A stretch of 64,000 nt of DNA from Bog-473 sp963728845 (GCA_963728845.1 CAVSLS010000026.1:1-64000); one strand, 5' to 3'. Shown: positions 18,650-28,678, counted from the first letter of the stretch. Numbers and translations: made by a program. Notes: generated by a model not told the origin, from the letters alone.

Positions 18650-20464
18650 CTACTCGCTGGGAGCGGCTCCGGTCTGTGGAGGGGAGGGAGTCGGAGCATC
18701 CGACAACGGCGGCGGTTCGACCTTGGCGTGCCGCCCCATGGCCGGCCGGTCGACGTTTTCATCCTCTCTGGCGGGAGGGTTGTTCACGAACTCCACATGC
18801 ACATCGAGTGGGCCGGGGCTCAGGTCATGGGCAACCTTGCCATTGCCATTGCCGTTTGTCCGGGCCGGGACACCTCGTTTCATGCCGTCCTTCGGCTTGC
18901 CCTTGTACGAGGACTGCTCTTCGTACCGATAGTGGTAGTACGCCGATGAATCAGCTTCTGGGGCGCGGTTCAGCACGATGCCCGCAATCGGGGCGTTGAT
19001 CTGATTGAGCATCTCAACTGACCGGACCGCGTCACGGCACTTGTCCATCCCAACGGACACCACGAGCAAGATCGCGTCGGCGTGCGTCGACAGGACGGCG
19101 GCATCGGTCACGGGCAGAACCGGTGCGCTGTCCACGATGACCATGTCTGCGTAGGCGCCGAGCCTCTCGAAGACCTGCTGTGTCCTCGCGCTCGAGAGGA
19201 GCTCTGACGGATTTGGAGGGACTGGTCCCGTCGGGAGCATCAGAAGGCCAGGCTGAGTGGGGACCGAAAGGAGAGCGTCGTCCAGCTCCGCTTCTTCCAG
19301 CAGGACCGAGGTAAACCCGACGTCGTTCGGTAGTCCGAAGAACTCATGGATTCGAGGTTGACGCAGGTCGCAGCCGATCAACACGACCCGCTGGCCTGCG
19401 TCGGCCATGATCCAGGCCAGATTGGCCGACGTGGTGGTCTTGCCGTCTCCCGCAGAGGGGCTGGTGATCTGGAGGACTTTGGTGGGGGTCTCCAACGCCA
19501 TGAACTGGACGGACGTTCGGAGTCCCCGGTAGGCCTCCGAGGGCGGAGACCTCGGCTGTGACTGGGCAACGAGGTATGGCCTCTTGCGGTCGCGCCACTT
19601 GTCAATCACGGGAATCAGACCGAGCACCGGGATTCCGGGCATGAGCTGCTCGAGCTGGTCCTTGCCTCGCACCCGGTCGTCTAGGTTTTCTCGGAGGAGG
19701 GCCAAGCCGATGCCGAGGAGCAGGCCGACGCCTATCGCAATCACAGCGTCCTGGGATCGTTTCGGGGAGACCGGAACCGGATCGGGGACCGCCGGGACGA
19801 CGAGTTGCCCGGCGCTCGCACCCTGTGCGGTAGCGGTTTGCAGCTGGCTCAGCTGCTGTTCGAAGGAAAGTTGCGCGGTTTCGAGACCAGTGAGTTGCTC
19901 TTGAAGCGTGGGCGAAGTCGCGCTCACTGGGTTCTGCTGGATGGTTTGAATGCGAGTTTGTAAGGCGAGCATCTGCGTCTGGATCTGCTGCTCTGCGGCG
20001 AGCTGTGAATTGACGTAGGCCTGGGTTGCGATCTGGATGTAGGCGTGGGCGTACGCGTTTGCCGCCGCTGAGGCGAAGTCTGGGCTCGTCGACCGCACGG
20101 CGATCTGGGCGACATTGGTGGTACCGACCTCGGTTGCCGTGACCGGCGGTGCGGTCGTGTGGAGCATCTTGGCGACTGCCGCCTGCACCGGGGCGCTCCC
20201 GATGAGCTCGATGTCTGTGGCGACGTCCGCTGCTGAGAGGTTGGACGTCGAGGAGGGACCCGAGGCGCCCTGGACGGTGAAGAGGATCTCGGCGGTCCCC
20301 TGGTAGGTACGGGTCCGAAAATGGTCGAGACCCACCGCGGCCCCAGTGGTGACGATTACCGTCAGAGCGATCAAGAGTTTGTGTCGCCAGAGGATGCGCA
20401 GGTAGTCGAGCAGGCCGCGCTCGGCCGAATCCTGGCTACTAGTGGTACGCTCGCCGTCCGCCAT
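18650..20464 (-). CDS. Wzc-type polysaccharide copolymerase with tyrosine autokinase
   Basis: 604 residues. A Wzz domain is bounded by two membrane helices, the first around residues 29-48 (KLLIALTVIVTTGAAVGL) and the second at DAVIAIGVGLLLGIGLAL, with a coiled-coil-like Gln-rich periplasmic stretch between. The BY-kinase part has Walker A SAGDGKTTT, Walker A' VVLIGCDLRQP and Walker B MVIVDSAPV. A tyrosine cluster SSAYYHYRYEEQSSYKG follows and is the likely autophosphorylation site. A Pro-rich tail of about 90 residues ends the protein and is unusually long. Controls chain length and export of the glycan. Divergent from the polymerase gene. Confidence 0.88.
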   Translation of the reverse strand: MADGERTTSSQDSAERGLLDYLRILWRHKLLIALTVIVTTGAAVGLDHFRTRTYQGTAEILFTVQGASGPSSTSNLSAADVATDIELIGSAPVQAAVAKMLHTTAPPVTATEVGTTNVAQIAVRSTSPDFASAAANAYAHAYIQIATQAYVNSQLAAEQQIQTQMLALQTRIQTIQQNPVSATSPTLQEQLTGLETAQLSFEQQLSQLQTATAQGASAGQLVVPAVPDPVPVSPKRSQDAVIAIGVGLLLGIGLALLRENLDDRVRGKDQLEQLMPGIPVLGLIPVIDKWRDRKRPYLVAQSQPRSPPSEAYRGLRTSVQFMALETPTKVLQITSPSAGDGKTTTSANLAWIMADAGQRVVLIGCDLRQPRIHEFFGLPNDVGFTSVLLEEAELDDALLSVPTQPGLLMLPTGPVPPNPSELLSSARTQQVFERLGAYADMVIVDSAPVLPVTDAAVLSTHADAILLVVSVGMDKCRDAVRSVEMLNQINAPIAGIVLNRAPEADSSAYYHYRYEEQSSYKGKPKDGMKRGVPARTNGNGNGKVAHDLSPGPLDVHVEFVNNPPAREDENVDRPAMGRHAKVEPPPLSDAPTPSPPQTGAAPSE

Positions 20465-20570
20465 CGCCGCCTACACTACTCGAACCCCCAGGAGCCCGAC
20501 CCCCGGGGCGATGCGGACCGGACGTTCCGCCACGGTCTGCTCGTGTCCGCGCGCTCCGAAGTCCTGCCAT

Positions 20571-20599
20571 TTGATTGGAGCTCAATGGACAGGTAATTT
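20571..20599 (+). promoter_or_regulatory. Candidate sigma-70-like promoter for the Wzy-like gene
   Basis: TTGATT at 20571-20576 and TAATTT at 20594-20599 are separated by 17 bases. Transcription would start around 20606, which is the GTG at the beginning of the open frame, so the mRNA could be leaderless. Both boxes deviate from consensus. Confidence 0.4.
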
Positions 20600-20605
20600 G
20601 TACTG

Positions 20606-22142
20606 GTGGCGAGGTCCCTGGCAGTGCTCGGCGAGGGGGCTCTACGCCTACGTTCGTTGTCGCCCCGAGCACTCCGCCGGATGGCGCCCGCCGAGACGAT
20701 CGTCCTGTTCGGACTGCTCGTTGCAGCACTATTCGGCGTATTGCTCGCTGCCTCGGTCTCACTTCACGTCCTCCTCGCGCTCGCCGTGTGTCCGCTCGTG
20801 GTCGCGGTGGTCTGGACGTCACCACGCTCGACGATCCTCGGGCTTGCCTTCTGGCTGATCGCCCTCGGAATGGTCCGGCGGCTGGTCGGCTCAGGCAGCA
20901 GCGGTGGGCTCGGCGACCCGCTCCTGCTCGTCGGCCCAGCTGTGCTCTTGCTCCTCTTCCTCGTGGCGAGCGGCCGGGGAGCACTGCGCCAGCGCTCTCG
21001 CCTCGCCAATGTCATCGGCCTGCTCTCGCTGCTGGTGCTCGTCGAGGCGCTGAACCCTTTCCAAGGCGGACTTCTCGTCGGGCTGGCCGGGCTGCTCTTC
21101 ATGCTCGTGCCAATGCTCGCCTTCTGGGTGGGACGATCGCTCCTCGACGATGTGACACTGCGGCGCCTGTTTCAACTCGTCGCCGTGCTGTCGGTGGTGT
21201 CGGCTATCTACGGGCTCATCCAGCAGTTTGCCGGCTTCCCTTCCTGGGACGAGCGTTGGATCACCTCGAGCGGCTATGTCGCGCTCAACGTCGGTAACGG
21301 CGTCACCCGGGCCTTCGGCAATTTCTCCTCCGCCCAGGAATACGCTGCCTTTCTCAGCGTTGGCCTGGTGATCCTGGTGTCGAGCCTTCAGAGAGTTCGT
21401 CGCGTGCTCTTACCGCTAGCGCTCGGGGCCATCGGCCTCGTCGGATTCGCGCTTGTCCTCTCGAGTGTGCGGACATCCCTTGTTCTCACGGCTGCCGCCC
21501 TCGGATCAATGGCTGCGGCACGGGTGAGACTACGACCTGGTATCGCGTTGGTCGCGGGGGCTCTGGCCATCGTGGCGCTCGGGGTGGGATTGAGTTTTGT
21601 TTCCGTCTCGGCGCAAACCGCCACGTCGGCGTCGGCAAACCCGGCGGGGACGCTGTTGCAGCACGACATCTCCGGAATCACCAATCCGACCGGCAGCGGT
21701 TCCTCGCTCCCAGGCCACCTGCTCCGAGACCTTCGACGGTGTCAAGTCAGCCTTCTCGCAGCCGATCGGGTACGGTACCGGCTCGGTCACACCGGCGTCC
21801 GGGCGTCTGGGTGGATCGACGAATGTCGGTACTGAGAGTGATCTCGGCAACGCGGGTACCGGCCTCGGACTCCTCGGGCTCATTCTCTGTGCTGTCGTCG
21901 TCGTTCTGGGATTGCGGTGCACGTACCGGCTTGCCGCCCGTCGTCGCGACGCGCTGGCTTTTGCGGCGCTCGGACTTCTCGTCGTCATGCTGGGCCAGTG
22001 GCTGAATGGCGACCTCTACTCGGTGGCGTGGCTCGTCTGGCTCAGCCTGGGCTGGGTGGATCGGAACGCTCACTTGCGTCTCTCCGAGAGTGTTCCTTCG
22101 CTGATTCGACAGGAAAAGCAAGACACGCGCACTATCGCATGA
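20606..22142 (+). CDS. O-antigen ligase/polymerase-like membrane protein (Wzy type), frameshifted
   Basis: Some ten hydrophobic helices with a large outside loop. The region IYGLIQQFAGFPSWDERW and RAFGNFSSAQEYAAFL is typical of Wzy/WaaL-type proteins (the loop before a GxF..P.xxA motif). A surplus base at about 21705-21725 separates the first frame from the second, which continues ETFDGVKSAFSQPIGYGTGS and ends with two more helices. Joined length about 511 residues. Start is GTG 20606 or ATG 20681. It would polymerise lipid-linked repeat units outside the membrane. Its stop overlaps the next ATG as ATGA at 22139-22142. Confidence 0.75.
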
Positions 22143-22566
22143 ACGAAATGATCCAGTCGGGCACGGAGCCACCGGACGATCGACCGAAGATCGCGGTGGT
22201 GGCCCTGGTCGGGGGCCTTCATCATCCATGGAGCTGACCACCCTCGGTCGGGGCCGCTATGCGCAGCGCGTACGGGACGAGTGGATTCGCCTTCTGCGAT
22301 TCCCTGGATCCCGTCCTCCGCGTTGGCCGACGCGCTGGGTGCCGTTGCTCGAGCTGATCGTTCTTCGGCGACGACGCCCCAGTGGCAACGAAGCAGAATC
22401 GCAAAACGAACGTGGTCGTACGAGAAGCCGAGCGGATCACGTCGCTCAAATCATGGTTGCCGCGTGGATGGGGCTCTTTTCGTGGCGGAGACTGTGGAGC
22501 GATGAAAGGTTGATCCTTCGCTATCCATTGGAGGGGACCGGAGAGCAGGGATCGGTGGGGAGCGGT
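22139..22566 (+). pseudogene. Unrecognised broken gene between polymerase and glycosyltransferase
   Basis: An ATG overlapping the polymerase stop starts a 32-residue frame (ending KIAVVALVGGLHHPWS) whose last part looks like the first strand of a GT-B Rossmann fold. Then it stops. Plausible coding then jumps between frames (for example VDSPSAIPWIPSSALADALG and FFGDDAPVATKQNRKTNVV). I cannot assign a family. It could be the front part of a second glycosyltransferase or of the next gene. Confidence 0.35.
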
Positions 22567-22568
22567 AG

Positions 22569-23900
22569 CCGGTCGGGAGCCAGTCGATCCGAGTTGCCTA
22601 TGTCGGGCCCACTCCTCGAAAGGGCACCGGAGGCCCGCAGGGCGCCGCATGGCTTGTTCTTGAAGAGCTCGCTCGGTCCGGAGTTCGGCTGGATCTCTAT
22701 CTCACCGTCACGGAAGATCGAACGGAGATCGCTGCTCTCGGGTCGTTGCCAGGAGTGAAGGTGATCCTGGTTTCCAGCGTGTGGCGATGGAACCGCTGGT
22801 ACAGCAGGAACAATATTGTCGCCATGGTGACGGGAATGGGTGCGACCTCGCTCGGTCGCCGACGGCTGGTGAACCTGCTCGTGGAGCAGCACAAACTTGT
22901 TCCATACGACGTGATGTACCAATTCTCAACGATCGAAGTGTTCGGTCGACGGCGGGACCGGCAGAAGCTTCCCACGATGGTGCTCCATCCGAGCGTCCAT
23001 GCGGCGGGAGAGCTGCAATGGATGTGGAACGAGCGCGAACTGTCACGGCGTTGTGAAGGGTGGCTGAGGCCCCGGATCGTGATGGGCTGGTTTCTGTTCC
23101 GGAGTCGTCGCCAGCGGAGGGACATCGGTCGGGCTGCTCTCGTGCTCGCGCTAAGCGACGCGTTTGGCCGCCACCTCGTCGAGGACTATGGCATCGACCC
23201 CACTCGAATTCGGATCGCCCCGAACCCGATCGACCTCGAAAGCTTCCGTCCGCTGCTACAAGTCCTTCCAACGGAGGGACCGTTGAGGATTGCGGTGATC
23301 GGCCGGATTTCGGTTCGCAAAGGGTTTGAATTGGTCGTCGAACTTTCGCACAGAATGCGCGATCTCGCCGGTCTAGTTCGATTCGAGATCGTGGGCTTTC
23401 CGTCGCTCTGGTCCGACTACAGCCGGCTCGTCGATGATCTAGATCCGACGATGGCGATCATCCACGGAGGTCTTACGCACGACGAGCTAACGGAGTGGCT
23501 CCCGACATGCGACCTATTGCTCCAGCCGGCCAAGTATGAGCCGTTCGGCCTGACCGTGGGCGAGGCCGTTGCATGTGGGGTTCCTGTTGTCGTGACGAGC
23601 GAAGTCGGTGCAGGTGAACAGCTGTCAGAAGCGTGCTCAATGCGGATACCTCCGTGTGACGTCGATGCTCTTGAGGAAGCCGTCCGCGAGATGGTCGCTC
23701 GCGTCACCTCGCCTGCCAGAGGAGCGATGCGAGCCGTAGCGCGGTCCGAAGCAGAGCGTCTTTGGTCGGCAACATCGACAACGCTCCCGGTCATCGAGGC
23801 GCTGCTCCGTGTAGCGGCTCTTCGCACAGATGTCCCTGCTGGTCCGCCGTCGAATGAACCGCTCATGCCAGAAGAAGGATCAACAAACAGCCGAGCCTGA
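22569..23900 (+). CDS. Glycosyltransferase, GT-B fold (GT4-like)
   Basis: The coding frame runs from about 22569 without a visible ATG or GTG; the first GT-like residues are SIRVAYVGPTPRKGTGG at 22584. The stop at 22566-22568 in this frame suggests a frameshift near the start; the GTG at 22555 in another frame has GGAGAG upstream and may be the true start. The second domain has RIAVIGRISVRKGFELV and the acceptor/donor motif EPFGLTVGEAVACGVPVV (Glu-x7-Glu). About 440 residues. Probably adds a sugar to the lipid-linked unit; donor unknown. Confidence 0.75.
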   Translation, partial: PVGSQSIRVAYVGPTPRKGTGGPQGAAWLVLEELARSGVRLDLYLTVTEDRTEIAALGSLPGVKVILVSSVWRWNRWYSRNNIVAMVTGMGATSLGRRRLVNLLVEQHKLVPYDVMYQFSTIEVFGRRRDRQKLPTMVLHPSVHAAGELQWMWNERELSRRCEGWLRPRIVMGWFLFRSRRQRRDIGRAALVLALSDAFGRHLVEDYGIDPTRIRIAPNPIDLESFRPLLQVLPTEGPLRIAVIGRISVRKGFELVVELSHRMRDLAGLVRFEIVGFPSLWSDYSRLVDDLDPTMAIIHGGLTHDELTEWLPTCDLLLQPAKYEPFGLTVGEAVACGVPVVVTSEVGAGEQLSEACSMRIPPCDVDALEEAVREMVARVTSPARGAMRAVARSEAERLWSATSTTLPVIEALLRVAALRTDVPAGPPSNEPLMPEEGSTNSRA

Positions 23901-23961
23901 TGGTCCCAGAAGACTCATCTGTTGGCCGCCTTGGAGCGCAACTCGAGCGAGGAGCAAGTCA

Positions 23962-24915
23962 TTGGCTTCCACGAATCGCACCGCATGGGAAGTCACCGTC
24001 GTCGTACCAACTTATCGTCGACCTGATCAACTAGTGAAATGCCTTGCCGGACTACAGTCTCAAACCTATAAATCATCGACAGTCATCGTGGTGAAAAGAA
24101 ATGGCGACGAACTCACCGAGAGCTGTTTAGCCGGCTCCCTACCGCTTGATCCACAGGTGGTGTCAGTCGAACAAGGCGGCCAGATGGCGGCGATGGCCGC
24201 TGGGCTCGCAGCCAGTCGGACTCCGCTGGTTGCGTTCACAGACGACGACGCTATACCGAGAACCGACTGGCTCGAGCGCCTGATCAAGCCATTCTCGAAC
24301 TCCGAGATTGGCGCTGTTGGCGGACGAGATGTTGTTGTGGCCGGCGACCTCGATAGCACGAAAGGCCTAAAGGAGCTTGTAGGGATCGTAACACCTTGGG
24401 GGCGTCTAATTGGCAACCACCACGTCGGAGTTGGTCCGGCTCGGTACGTGGATGTCCTAAAGGGGGTCAACTGCATGTACCGACGCACCGCCATTGCTAT
24501 ACCAAGCAACCTGCGCGGCTCCGGCGCCCAAGTGCATAACGAAGTTGCCATCGGTTTAAGAGCCAAATCCAACGGGTGGAAATTGCTCTATGACCCCCAG
24601 ATCATCGTTGACCATTATCCTGGAGAGAGATTTGACGTCGACGCCCGGTCAGGACCCGCGAAGGTTGCAACTTTCGATGTCGCCTATAACTTGACGTTGT
24701 CCATCGGATCTCAGGGGTTCGGGCCGGCGGTACGAAGAGTGATTTATGGTGTTCTCATCGGAGACCGCTCTGTGCCGGGGCTTGGAAGAACAATAATTGC
24801 ACTCCTTACCGGCAGCGAGAAACGCTATTTCATCGAACACCTTGGGCCCGCATTGCGGGGCAATTCTCTTGCGGGCTTAGAGCTGGCGCGGGGCCGAGGT
24901 GTCACTTTCTACTAA
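23962..24915 (+). CDS. Family 2 glycosyltransferase
   Basis: 317 residues with the GT-A start VTVVVPTYRRPDQLVKCLAG and the metal-binding DDD in AFTDDDAIPRTDW. GVNCMYRRTA and the basic C-terminal half follow. A TTG at 23962 has GAGGAG seven bases upstream, and no ATG lies nearby in frame, so TTG is the chosen start. Its TAA at 24913-24915 coincides with the first base of a segment repeated at 35127. Base composition is lower in GC than in the flanking housekeeping genes. Confidence 0.85.
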   Translation: MASTNRTAWEVTVVVPTYRRPDQLVKCLAGLQSQTYKSSTVIVVKRNGDELTESCLAGSLPLDPQVVSVEQGGQMAAMAAGLAASRTPLVAFTDDDAIPRTDWLERLIKPFSNSEIGAVGGRDVVVAGDLDSTKGLKELVGIVTPWGRLIGNHHVGVGPARYVDVLKGVNCMYRRTAIAIPSNLRGSGAQVHNEVAIGLRAKSNGWKLLYDPQIIVDHYPGERFDVDARSGPAKVATFDVAYNLTLSIGSQGFGPAVRRVIYGVLIGDRSVPGLGRTIIALLTGSEKRYFIEHLGPALRGNSLAGLELARGRGVTFY

Positions 24916-25030
24916 GGAGTGCTGCCTGTGACAATCCTCACACGAGAGAGCAGCTTGCGATCCATGTAGGGCCACGATTTCGCGACGGTGGCCAGGGACT
25001 GACGTGAGTACTGCAAGTACATTTTGTGAG
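24915..25030 (-). pseudogene. Decayed fragment of ABC exporter N-terminus, related to 35127-35245
   Basis: From 24915 on, the sequence is closely similar to 35127-35245, which encodes the start of the ABC exporter at 33561-35284. On the minus strand TWIASCSLV is common to both copies, but here the frame is lost around it. The match begins at the stop codon of the preceding gene. A recombination scar or a remnant of a second exporter are the two readings. Confidence 0.65.
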
Positions 25031-25116
25031 GAGTGTCGTGAGTGGCATGTGAGGCTCGGAGCTGTGGGTGGAGCGGCTGGCGATCAACCAATTCCAGCTT
25101 GACCTGGCGAAGCGAT

Positions 25117-26337
25117 TCAACCCTCGACCGTCGGGTCATGGGCCACAGATTCATCTTCCATGCCCGGACCGTGTAATGCGACATGAGCCGCTCGTTCAGC
25201 TCGCCCGTCTTCGCCATGAAGTGAAGGTCCGGTCGGCGTCGCCCCCGATGCTGAGTTCGGCGCCGCGTCCAAGTTGCACGTGCCCGCGGACGGCCCGTGA
25301 CGATTCTCGGCGAGGCCGGTGGGGCTTCCGCTCAGCGATGTCCGCATAATCAGCGACGCGGTGTCCTTTAACGCTGGCTTGAATCCAAGACCCAAAAAAC
25401 GTTTCGGGAGATAGGAGCCCACCCACGCCGCGGATGCGACAGCCCCGACCCGCTTGGTCCAGCGCTCAGCCTCGTGAATCGCAACCCGAGACTGATGGCG
25501 ACGTGCGATTACTTCCCACGCGTGCGCAGCATCACGGCAACCGAGGTCTCGCCACCATTCGGCGTAGCTCTCGGCTAGCGCGGCCCTCTCTGCGTAGACG
25601 CCATTTGAGGTGTGCAAAGACCGCCTTATATTATATTGCATATAGTGTCCTTGCTCTTCGCGAGTGACGCTGGCGTCGTGGAGCCGATGCCAAGCCAGGA
25701 CCTCGGGCAACTCGATCATCTGGCCGAGGCCGAGAGCGACGAACTGGATCCATTCGTCTTGAAGCATTGGTCCGGTGGCGAACTGTGATTGAGGGCGGGG
25801 CTTTTGCGCGATCGATAGCAGCGAAGCGTCGAACACCATTGCGAAGCCTTGTCTCATCGGTAGACCAAACCCGCGGTAACGGTGGGTCCGCGTGGTGTAC
25901 GTGCGGGGGTAACGGGTGATCTGTGAAGGCCGTAGGCGCCGACGCAGTCGCTCATCGACACGGTGAGTGGAATGCGTAACCAGGGTCGGTGTGCTCTGGG
26001 CTTCAAGAACCTCAAGACAGCGGCGCAGCTTGGCCGGGAACCACACATCGTCCTGGTCGGCGAAGGCGAGGTAGGTTGTGGTTGCCCTTGCGGCGGTCTG
26101 AAGAAAGTTCTCACCCACTCCGAGCCGTTGGGCGTTGCGCTCAATGGACACCGGGAAGGGGGCCGTTGTGCGGAACTCCTGAAGGATTTCAATGGTTGCA
26201 TCGGTCGATCCGTCATCCCCAACGAGAAGCTCGGCCGGGAGAAGATCCTGCTCTCGGATACTGGCGAGCTGGTCTCGAAGGTATCGATCCCCGTTGTAGG
26301 TCGCCATCACGACCGAGACGTTTCCGCGCATTCCCAC
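25117..26337 (-). CDS. Family 2 glycosyltransferase, rhamnosyltransferase-like
   Basis: Starts MGMRGNVSVVMATYNGDRYL and has the metal site FADQDDVWFPAKL, the pattern of RfbF/WbbL-like rhamnosyl- and related transferases. WHRLHDASVTREEQGH follows in the middle. The last 70 residues (after SLIMRTSLSGS) read as low-complexity and may come from a shifted frame past the natural end. Transcribed toward 24.9 kb, away from the methyltransferase. Sugar donor not determined. Confidence 0.82.
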   Translation of the reverse strand: MGMRGNVSVVMATYNGDRYLRDQLASIREQDLLPAELLVGDDGSTDATIEILQEFRTTAPFPVSIERNAQRLGVGENFLQTAARATTTYLAFADQDDVWFPAKLRRCLEVLEAQSTPTLVTHSTHRVDERLRRRLRPSQITRYPRTYTTRTHRYRGFGLPMRQGFAMVFDASLLSIAQKPRPQSQFATGPMLQDEWIQFVALGLGQMIELPEVLAWHRLHDASVTREEQGHYMQYNIRRSLHTSNGVYAERAALAESYAEWWRDLGCRDAAHAWEVIARRHQSRVAIHEAERWTKRVGAVASAAWVGSYLPKRFLGLGFKPALKDTASLIMRTSLSGSPTGLAENRHGPSAGTCNLDAAPNSASGATPTGPSLHGEDGRAERAAHVALHGPGMEDESVAHDPTVEG

Positions 26338-26548
26338 GGGACGATCATACGAGGAGATGGCGTGGACCTGGCCGCAAACATATGAACTGCATTCTTCAAC
26401 GCACTACATAACGGCTGGGCCGATCATTGGTGTCCGGTCAAGAACACGATGAGGGATGGACGAAACTCCATCAACCCTGGCTAGCAATCGGATTCTCGGA
26501 TCCTCCAGAATCGTCCTACCCAAGATCGGGGTGTGCTTACCCCACCTC

Positions 26549-27240
26549 TCAGCCCTTGACTGCTATGAGACGTGCTCGGTAGACGCGGCCAGCGATCCGC
26601 TGACGAGTGGGTGTCGGACTTCGATAGGTGATTCTCCATCCGGCTGCAGCGAGAAGCCGGGGCAGATGGTCCTCTCGGAACGACTGCGGGTGGAGGGTGA
26701 CATTGAAATCATGTGGGTGTAGCCGACGAGTGACCTGACGCCACTTGACTAATCCAAAGTAGAATAGACGTTCACCCCGAATAACAAGGTGCCACCCGGC
26801 TTGGCCAAGCGAGCAGCTTCTACGAGGATTCCTTCGGGGTCCTGGGTGTGGTCGATGACGTTGTCGCAAACGACGAGGTCGAAGACCCCGGAATCAAGAG
26901 GGATTGGCTTGGTGGCATCGGCCTGGAGATAATCGGTGCGTTCCTGGAGACTCCGGGCGAAGTCGTCTACTACTCGATCGCCAGTCGAAACGATGAGACG
27001 TGGAAGTGGATCAACTCCGACCGCCCTATCGGCGTCGACCATGGCGCTCCAGCCGATCCCTAAAGGACCAACTCCAAGTTCGACCACTGCACCTACAGTC
27101 CCAATGGAGCCGAAGGTGGTTCCAAACTCCACCAGGCGTGTCACCTCTTCAATCTCCGACAGGACACCGGCGACACTCGTGACCGTGCCTTTCCAGTAGC
27201 TAAGTTCTTCTCTCTGGGCGCTTTCCCAATCGACTGGCAT
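26549..27240 (-). CDS. SAM-dependent methyltransferase (frameshifted)
   Basis: Class I fold with the SAM motif VVELGVGPLGIGW, the acidic residue region AVGVDPLPRL, and motif VFDLVVCDNVIDHTQDPEG. The frame ends early at FGVNVYSTLD, but one added base in the A run at 26756-26758 (plus strand) continues it as FGLVKWRQVTRRLHPHDFNV to the end at 26549. Joined length about 230 residues. Likely methylates a sugar of the glycan, by context only. Confidence 0.75.
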
Positions 27241-27524
27241 GTGCCTGAGGATACCGCCACAAAATCAAGTGACGCGTTCTCGCTCGTCTTGCTCCGTGAC
27301 AAATGGTGACTCCGTCCGAGTTAAGATCGGCGATCGCATCATCGAAAGTCCTTTTCAGGGGCAGATCGGGCCGCCGCCCAACGATGAGTGGCGGGTCTCC
27401 GATGTGCCCACTTCGCTTGATGAGGTCGCCGTCGAAGGTGTCCATGCGCCGAATGCGCTCGATGATGGCCCTCGCAACGATCGGTGCGCGAGGCGAAGAC
27501 GGCGATCATCGGCGACCTCGGCAC
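27200..27524 (-). pseudogene. Small unrecognised broken ORF
   Basis: Begins as VPRSPMIAVFASRTD from GTG 27524, right after the glycosyltransferase stop at 27539-27537. It then seems to shift frame to IVARAIIERIRRMDTFDGDL and PPLIVGRRPDLPLKRTFDDA. No stop-free single frame covers it and no family is recognised. It lies between a glycosyltransferase and a methyltransferase in the same direction, so it may be a further modifying enzyme. Confidence 0.3.
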
Positions 27525-27536
27525 CCTGGTCGCACC

Positions 27537-28667
27537 TCAGTTCTGAGAATCGTCGATGTGTTCACGCGCTATCACGTCCAAAAGGAAGCGGCTAACCATG
27601 ATCCCATCTGCCCGCTGATGTGGGTCGGGCGGTTGGTCGATCATCGCTCGTCTTTTTTGGTCAATCTCTTCGCTGGTCACTCCCTCAATCATCGTCACGA
27701 GGCTATTTAGATAGGTTGGATCCCAGGGCGCGTCCCCAGGTATGCGCCAGATCCAACCGGTGTCAAGGTCGTAGGACGCCGCAATCTGACCAGTGACGAC
27801 TGGAAGTCCTGCAGCCACGTACTCCGCTAACTTCGTCGCATATCGAAAGCCACCCACCTGATCGACGCTCTGCGGTAGGGAACCCATGTCCATGGCCGCC
27901 AAATAGGCGGGGACTTCTTCGCGAGGAACTGGGCCGATCAGACGGACCCGTTCACCCAGTTCCGGTCCGGCTTCGTTCTCCAAGGCCTGGCGCCCACTCC
28001 CGGCGCCTATGACCAACGCCATGACATCCCGCCGGGCGGAACGACGAACGGCATGAACGATCTCAAGGCCATAGCAGTATGAATACCGCTTGTTCCACAC
28101 GAGAGTGCCTACGATGCCGATCACAAGCGTTTCAGCCGGGATGTTCAGTTGGGCGCGAACTCGTTCGCGATCTTGTTGGCGCTCCTCAAGTGGCCGCTGA
28201 GGAATCCACCCAGGAGCCGTCATTGCACGAGGCGCTCCCAAGGATATAGCTCGTCCTGTCAGGTAGGGCGTCCAACCAATCACTCCGGCGGCAAGACGAC
28301 ATAGAACGCGCTCGTAGATTGAGCCCGGGAGACCAAGAGCTCTCCATCTGCTGGCAAGATATGGACCGATCGCATCGCCGGTGCTGAACACATACGGAAT
28401 GCCGAAGAGCAACCGCATGACAATCAGAGGCATGCCACCGCCGATACCCGTTCCCTCCATCAACACCAGGTCCGGCAAAACTCGGCGAACCTCACGGATC
28501 ACGCTCCACGGCGTCAGCAGCAATCGCTGACCGAATGAGCCTCTGGTTACATCGACGAAGACGACGTCCAAGTCGCCGACCAAAGCTCTGAGCCTGGAGC
28601 CGTCTCCGCTCGAAAGTCCTTGGGTTGCCAACGCGCATATTTTCGGTGAACTCTGCCTGGCCGTCAT
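27537..28667 (-). CDS. Glycosyltransferase, GT4-like
   Basis: About 376 residues from ATG 28667, twelve bases after the preceding gene's stop. First domain: ICALATQGLSSGDGSRLRAL and DLVLMEGTGIGGGMPLIVM. Second domain: VIGIVGTLVWNKRYSYCYG and the C-terminal region GGFRYATKLAEYVAAGLPVV, where the nucleotide-binding Glu of this branch lies. It is the second member of a minus-strand pair. Donor and acceptor unknown. Confidence 0.8.
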   Translation of the reverse strand: MTARQSSPKICALATQGLSSGDGSRLRALVGDLDVVFVDVTRGSFGQRLLLTPWSVIREVRRVLPDLVLMEGTGIGGGMPLIVMRLLFGIPYVFSTGDAIGPYLASRWRALGLPGSIYERVLCRLAAGVIGWTPYLTGRAISLGAPRAMTAPGWIPQRPLEERQQDRERVRAQLNIPAETLVIGIVGTLVWNKRYSYCYGLEIVHAVRRSARRDVMALVIGAGSGRQALENEAGPELGERVRLIGPVPREEVPAYLAAMDMGSLPQSVDQVGGFRYATKLAEYVAAGLPVVTGQIAASYDLDTGWIWRIPGDAPWDPTYLNSLVTMIEGVTSEEIDQKRRAMIDQPPDPHQRADGIMVSRFLLDVIAREHIDDSQN

Positions 28668-28678
28668 GGAAACACGAT

